Shown in pieces: positions 52,701 to 58,700 of a stretch of DNA of 64,000 bases (position 1 is its first letter; each line of letters opens with the position of its first letter). Location: positions 21,722,520 to 21,786,519 of the forward strand of contig JABBOT010000005.1 in assembly GCA_016165875.1 (NCBI GenBank). Direction: 5' to 3'. This DNA comes from Acanthopleura granulata. Its lineage: Eukaryota > Mollusca > Polyplacophora > Chitonida > Chitonidae. The position numbers were made by a program, and so were the translations under genes. A model generated the notes under the pieces. That model was not told the origin of the DNA. It was given only the letters and a program-made list of their open reading frames with translations, and did no database searches.

Positions 52701-55700
52701 TTGTTTAAAATTTTTATATCCAAGGTAACTACAGTTAAATGTCACGATACGAACAATCAAATGGTGACCAAAAGCAAATATTCACTTTTCTTTTTAGTGA
52801 ATTCTTTGTCTGTCTCTTAAAGTGAATTTTGCCTCTTAAACTGGATAAATATTATAAATACCACTGTACAAATCTTAGTGTTTAACTTGTTTAGGCGTGA
52901 AACAGACATAAGCAACGAAAGTATAGCTCATTGCTGTATGACAGACAAGTATGTTGAACCGGAAACATTTAGCACAGTGTTATCACTGTCGATATGCTTC
53001 GCTGTTACTTCAGATATCCTCACAGAAGAGTTGCGTGTACTTTGAAGTGATTAAGGAACTGGAGGTGAATAACACCCAGCCTGGGAGAGTCCACGTGTAC
53101 GATTACTATGAAACAGGTATTTTTTCGTTATTATAATCAAAGAGTAATGCATGCCTATTAAGCATATTGAAAATCGCTGGTAGATTTTTTCTGACATATT
53201 CCTTTTTTATATATCCTTTGTATTGTACGCTTCACAAATTCCCCTTTGGCCAAGGCGTAAACTGTGGAAATTATACATTTCCTGACAAACGTTTACAATT
53301 TCAAACGACAGGAAACCGTCAGTACTAGCAGAGGCTGGCTGCGCAATGTCATTAGATGCCTGTCATAACATCTTTCTGCATTAACCCTTGTCACACGTTA
53401 TAAATTTAAAGGTTATAAACTTCTGCAGTTTAATACATGTTTAAACTTTATGATGTAATTGAACTGAACCAAAGGGTTTAATACAGCGGGGGTGAAGTCT
53501 TCCCAGGTGTATTAGATGTTTTTGTTTTCTACAATAGGGGGTGGGAGGGGTTGAGGTCGAAATCTTTTATAGCTAAAGGTATAGAACTCTTACTGCAACA
53601 TGTGACTTGTCATAGATGTAAAGCAACTATTTCTAATCACATTTACTATAACATCGGCGTCTGGAAAAAGTTTCACAGAAAGTTATTTAGAGCAGACGAA
53701 CGATGCAGAAAACTGAGGAGTCGAAGGTTTGGTAACTGAGGAAGCTCCTGGAGGAAAGAGGTGTCCTTTCTGCCCATAAAATTAAATTAATGCCAGTGGA
53801 AGTTGCCTAACATGTTTGACAAGTCATATGATATAGCAGGACATTTTTACCTTCAGTGACAAAAGATTTCCAACTTGAAACTCGCCTTATGTTAAAAAAA
53901 AAGGGAAACATGGCTCTAACGTCCATTCCATTCCTTGTCCGATATATTCAGATCTTGCTGGATATGGGATGAGAATTTACGTCAAAAACAACGAATAGTT
54001 CAAAGTTTCTTATTATTAGCTCTGCGCATTGTTGTTTACTAAATAAACCTCTAATGAATAAATAATTGCAGATTATTCCGTCATAAGTCCGTATGAGATA
54101 GAGCCACAATGTAACACGTTCCACTGGAGGCCGATGTGAGTATTTAAGTCATTTAAAACACTCCTACATTTATTGACCTGAATAGCTGTAACGTTTTAAA
54201 AAAATCGGGTAAAAGAAGAATGATGATTTCTTTTCGAATTAAGATCCAAGGCTGTGATTATAAGTATCCTAACTGTTCCCTTAACTGAATCAAAGAAATT
54301 CCTGGGTCTGAAACAGATATTACCAGGATGATGAATCAGCTTTACTTGTTTATTTGATTGGAATTTTACGCCTTATTCAAGAATAGGCAACTTTTAAGCA
54401 TTGGACATTTAAATTGTTGTTGATTATATGGAACAGTATTTTTTGGACAGGTTTAAAAGGCGTCCAAGATTTCAGTTCATGCCTTTAATTCTGAACCTGT
54501 ATAAAAAGTTTGGTCTACCCGCCCCCTCCCCAGCCCCCAAAACGTCATTTGCTGCGAAGGGTTTACGTGTATTTCAGAGATGTATGATATGGGATACAAT
54601 ACTTTTTTTAGTTTGGTTTGTTCAGATTTTTGTTGAAGACATTTTTATCCATGACCACATCGTATATACTACTACAGGAATTTAGTTTAGAATTATAGCT
54701 GTGCACCGCATGATGAGTGCCCCTACCTGTGGGCCTTGGAGTACTTCATAGCATTTATGTTTGTCTTACCAGCTATTTCGATGCCGTGCTATTGGCGCGT
54801 ACTGGGGACGTTGCAGTACCGGTAGATATAGCGGAGCCAGTTAACGGTACGTATTTATACAAGACTGGTCTTTAATCCCTCCAAAGCCTTTAGCTGCCTA
54901 CCCTTTGCATTGATGTAAAGCTATGGAGTTAATAGCTGTTACGTCCCAAGAATTTTCTTCGCAGGTCTGAGAGGTAAAATAGGATGACTTAATATGGTTG
55001 AAATGTGAGATTAATTCTTTTGCTGAATTTCCCTTCTTGTCACTTTTTCACTTGTTACAAAACAACATTATCTGGGCTTATTATTTCTTGTTAACACCAC
55101 ACGTCCTCTGTACTGAAGAGCGCACAGAGGTGAACGAGTCAACATGTGTTGGTATTCATTCAGTATCTGTTTATTACACACCAAACATCGATCAGTTCAA
55201 CTAGAGACCAACATTTCATCGCCGAAAATGAAATTTTGGCACAAAAATTAAGATAGTGTAACAGGTAGTAATTCTTCTGTGAGAGGGGCACAGAAATATG
55301 TATACTGGGAGTACATATGCGTGGTCATTGTATGATACCACGTTGCTAATGCCGACGAGCTATATTAATGTTGCTATTGCCGACGAGAAGTATGAAATAT
55401 ATGCGGCACAATCATCCCGACGGTAAAAGATAGACAAACGGGGAAGGAGTACAAGAAATGTGGGTATGGTGTAGGTTTTTCCGACGATGATCTGCTGGCT
55501 TTAAACAACCATGCGGTGTATAGCAAAGAATTTGAAAATATATATTCACCTTCGCTGGATTTAAAGGAAACTATATACTCTCCAAAATAGTCACAAATTA
55601 CTTAGCTGGACTTATTTGTGTAAAGACCACGATGCTGTAGTTTTTTGTCTCACCGACTTCATGTACACAACAGATAGTGTCGATTCTTACATTGTTCATT

Positions 55701-58700
55701 GTCCTCACTTGGATAGCAGTATGTGTACATATATTCAAAAGAGACAGTGATTTGTTCAAGCAATAGAGAGAAAACATAAGCTTTGGACGGGCCAACAGAC
55801 ATGTAATGTTACCAAGTACAAGCCGGCCAGATCATTAATGAAATGTATGTGAGAATGTGAGTCAAAATGCTTCTCTGTGCCAAAGCATACTGGCGTACGC
55901 TATTTTTTTTTTCTCTCCAGCTTTCCAAGCCTGAAAGCACGAGAGCGAAATATCTTGCGAGATTTTGTTTTCGTTATTTTCTCGCGTTCCAATTGTTATA
56001 AGAGAACAAAGTACCTTTCAACAAGCTACCTGTTTCCGAAAACAAATGACCATAGTGGAATGGAAAAACATACTGGTAAATCTTATTACCATTTTCTCTT
56101 TTTCTACTTTCAGCAACTGCGAAGGTTGACGAAGCATCACCATTGGAAGTAAGCGCAGACACACTTTCCTGGGGGTGTTTGCAATGAAATTTCTATCAAC
56201 AAATATGTTGATTACTTCATGCACATCACTTTTGTAACACATTCACTGCAAAACCGCCATTCTTATGTGACTCTGTTCATAGGCGGTAACAATCAGATCA
56301 GGTTTTCTGTTTTCACTGATACATTTCACCAGTCCAGAGTATATAATACATTAGTACATTAATACAGAGAGTGTATGTCGTGGGATTGTACAGCAGGAAT
56401 TGTGAGCTCGAGAGAAGTGAAGTTCACCGAGTGCGGAGTTGATCGCCACTTGAGGAGAGCTCAGAATTCCTGCTATACAATCCCAAGGCATACACTACAT
56501 GTTTTATTATACCGAAAGAAAGTGGAAGTAAAAGGAAGGTATACGATCTGCTTTGCTGAAGCCCTAAATTGCTTGACTTGTGTGCCGTCGCTAACTGAGA
56601 AAGCGATCGACCGACTGTTTACTTTATAAATAAGTGGACGTTAGAGAGCGGACAAAGGGAGAAAACCTTTAAGAATAAACGCACGAGATTGTTGGCTATT
56701 AGCCCATGATCGTTGTACATTGCCTCATGACCGTTCGACCATAAACAATAATCCGGTAGTGTGAAAGCGCATCCTAATGTGACAAGAGTAGGAGAGGCAA
56801 TTATTCAACTAATAAGAATGTCAAAGTTAAGTATCCTAAGTGTATACTTATACATTATGACATAGATCATCGTTCTTGTCCAAACATTACGGGATCCATA
56901 TAAGGAGAACTGCGCGTGAATCGTTCATATCTTGATTTAAGCTTACTGGAAGGAGTCCGACTTGGCTGCAAGTCTTGGGAAGATGCCAACGTACATATGA
57001 CGATATGTAAGTCAGTGCCTTCCTTCGTTTGCTTTCAAGGCTAAAGAATCACCTGACCTTTTTGTTAGAATTGACAGTAGGCGTACCTATTCTGGTTTGC
57101 AGACGACAAATTTGTTTCACAGTCCCTTACTATCGTATCGCGTTGTCTCTCTTAACATGGTGGCAGATTTCTAGCTGTTTATGTGCTTCTGCTATCACGC
57201 ACCAGAAAATCTCCCCGATCTAGATACTATTCTCCGGGTGCCTCTCACCAGTGCGGTCGCTATAAGTGCAAGTCCTGCTCATGCATGCTGGATTCCTCTC
57301 CAGTCGTAGGTGAGAAGGTCTGCAAGCAACCTGCGGATGGTCATGGGTTTCCTCGGGGCTCTGTGCGGTTTCCTCCCATAATAATGCTGACCGCCACTGT
57401 ATGAGTGAAATATTCTTGTGTACCGCGTATAACATCAGTGAAATGATGACGTGCTAAATTGTCGATAGCCAGCCTGAATGGGTCTTACGCTTGGCGGAGT
57501 TCAACTTCTAGGGCATGCTTACCTGTCTGAATCCATTCTATGCATAGAAATTTGCAAACTGAGCTAAGATCTGTTGTAAGAACATCTTGAAACTTACTAT
57601 AAAGCCCTGGGTTATTAAGCCGTTTATTCAAGGACATGTGAATTTTTAATATTTAATTAGCTAGTGCAATAAATAATATTTTTTCCCTAGGCTGTTAGCC
57701 GATGTCCTTACTGCCCGGAGGGAAAGCCGAAGGACTTTAAAGATCTGCTCTGTTCTGCTACTGTTGGTATGTATGAGTATGTTGGATGTCTTGTTAGTGT
57801 GCATTGTTGTTTGGTGTGTCCTGTTGTATGCCCTGTTCGTACGTATTATAATATGTGATATGTCTTGTTGGTGCTATGTGGTATATAGAGCATCTAACAC
57901 GAGTGTTCATTTCATATAAAAGTTATGAAACGAGTTGAGCACATTTTGCACATCTTGCGAGCTTCAGCGAGATGAACAAGGGTGTAAGATTCTGTTTATC
58001 GCATAACTGAGACAACTAAAAGTTTGAAAAAAAAGAAATCTGCACAATCAAGCTCGGTGACATTATCCACATGTAAACAAACTGCAGCCCGACAAACGGA
58101 GCACTCCAGTCGGTAGCAACATGACTACACGCGAACATATAGATCCACGACAACACCGCCAGCTTTTATTAAATATAGTGTATAACAGCGCACTTTTAAA
58201 AAATGCACAAAGAAAAAGGACATAAAACACGAAAAATTGTGTTAGAGGGGTCAAATATTGCGAATTCACTCCACTATAGAAGATGGAATACATCGTGAGA
58301 CCAGAATCAACAGTATCACTCCTGATGACCACGATGCTGGGAAAGCGATGATAACGTCATTGAAGTGTCTGTGTGAACATGAGTGTGGAACTTTCCACCT
58401 TAAATATCTGACATGTTTCAGCATAAAATTTTGGTTTGGGTGGCTGTTCATTGTGTCTCACAGCTGGAATGGTTTGGGGACATGACAATGTTACATTTAG
58501 AGAAAACTGATGGCCGTGAAGTTGCCATTTACGGATGACAACAGAGCGATGATGTTGCCGCGGCTTCGATCTCCCATCGATCTCTGATGAAAAATCAGAG
58601 CTTGTACCAGGTACAGGGCTTGCAGAAATAGTTGATTTGAGGGGCTGAGAAATTATTTTATGTTGTGTTGATTGGATGTAGGTATTGATGAAATGGATGT

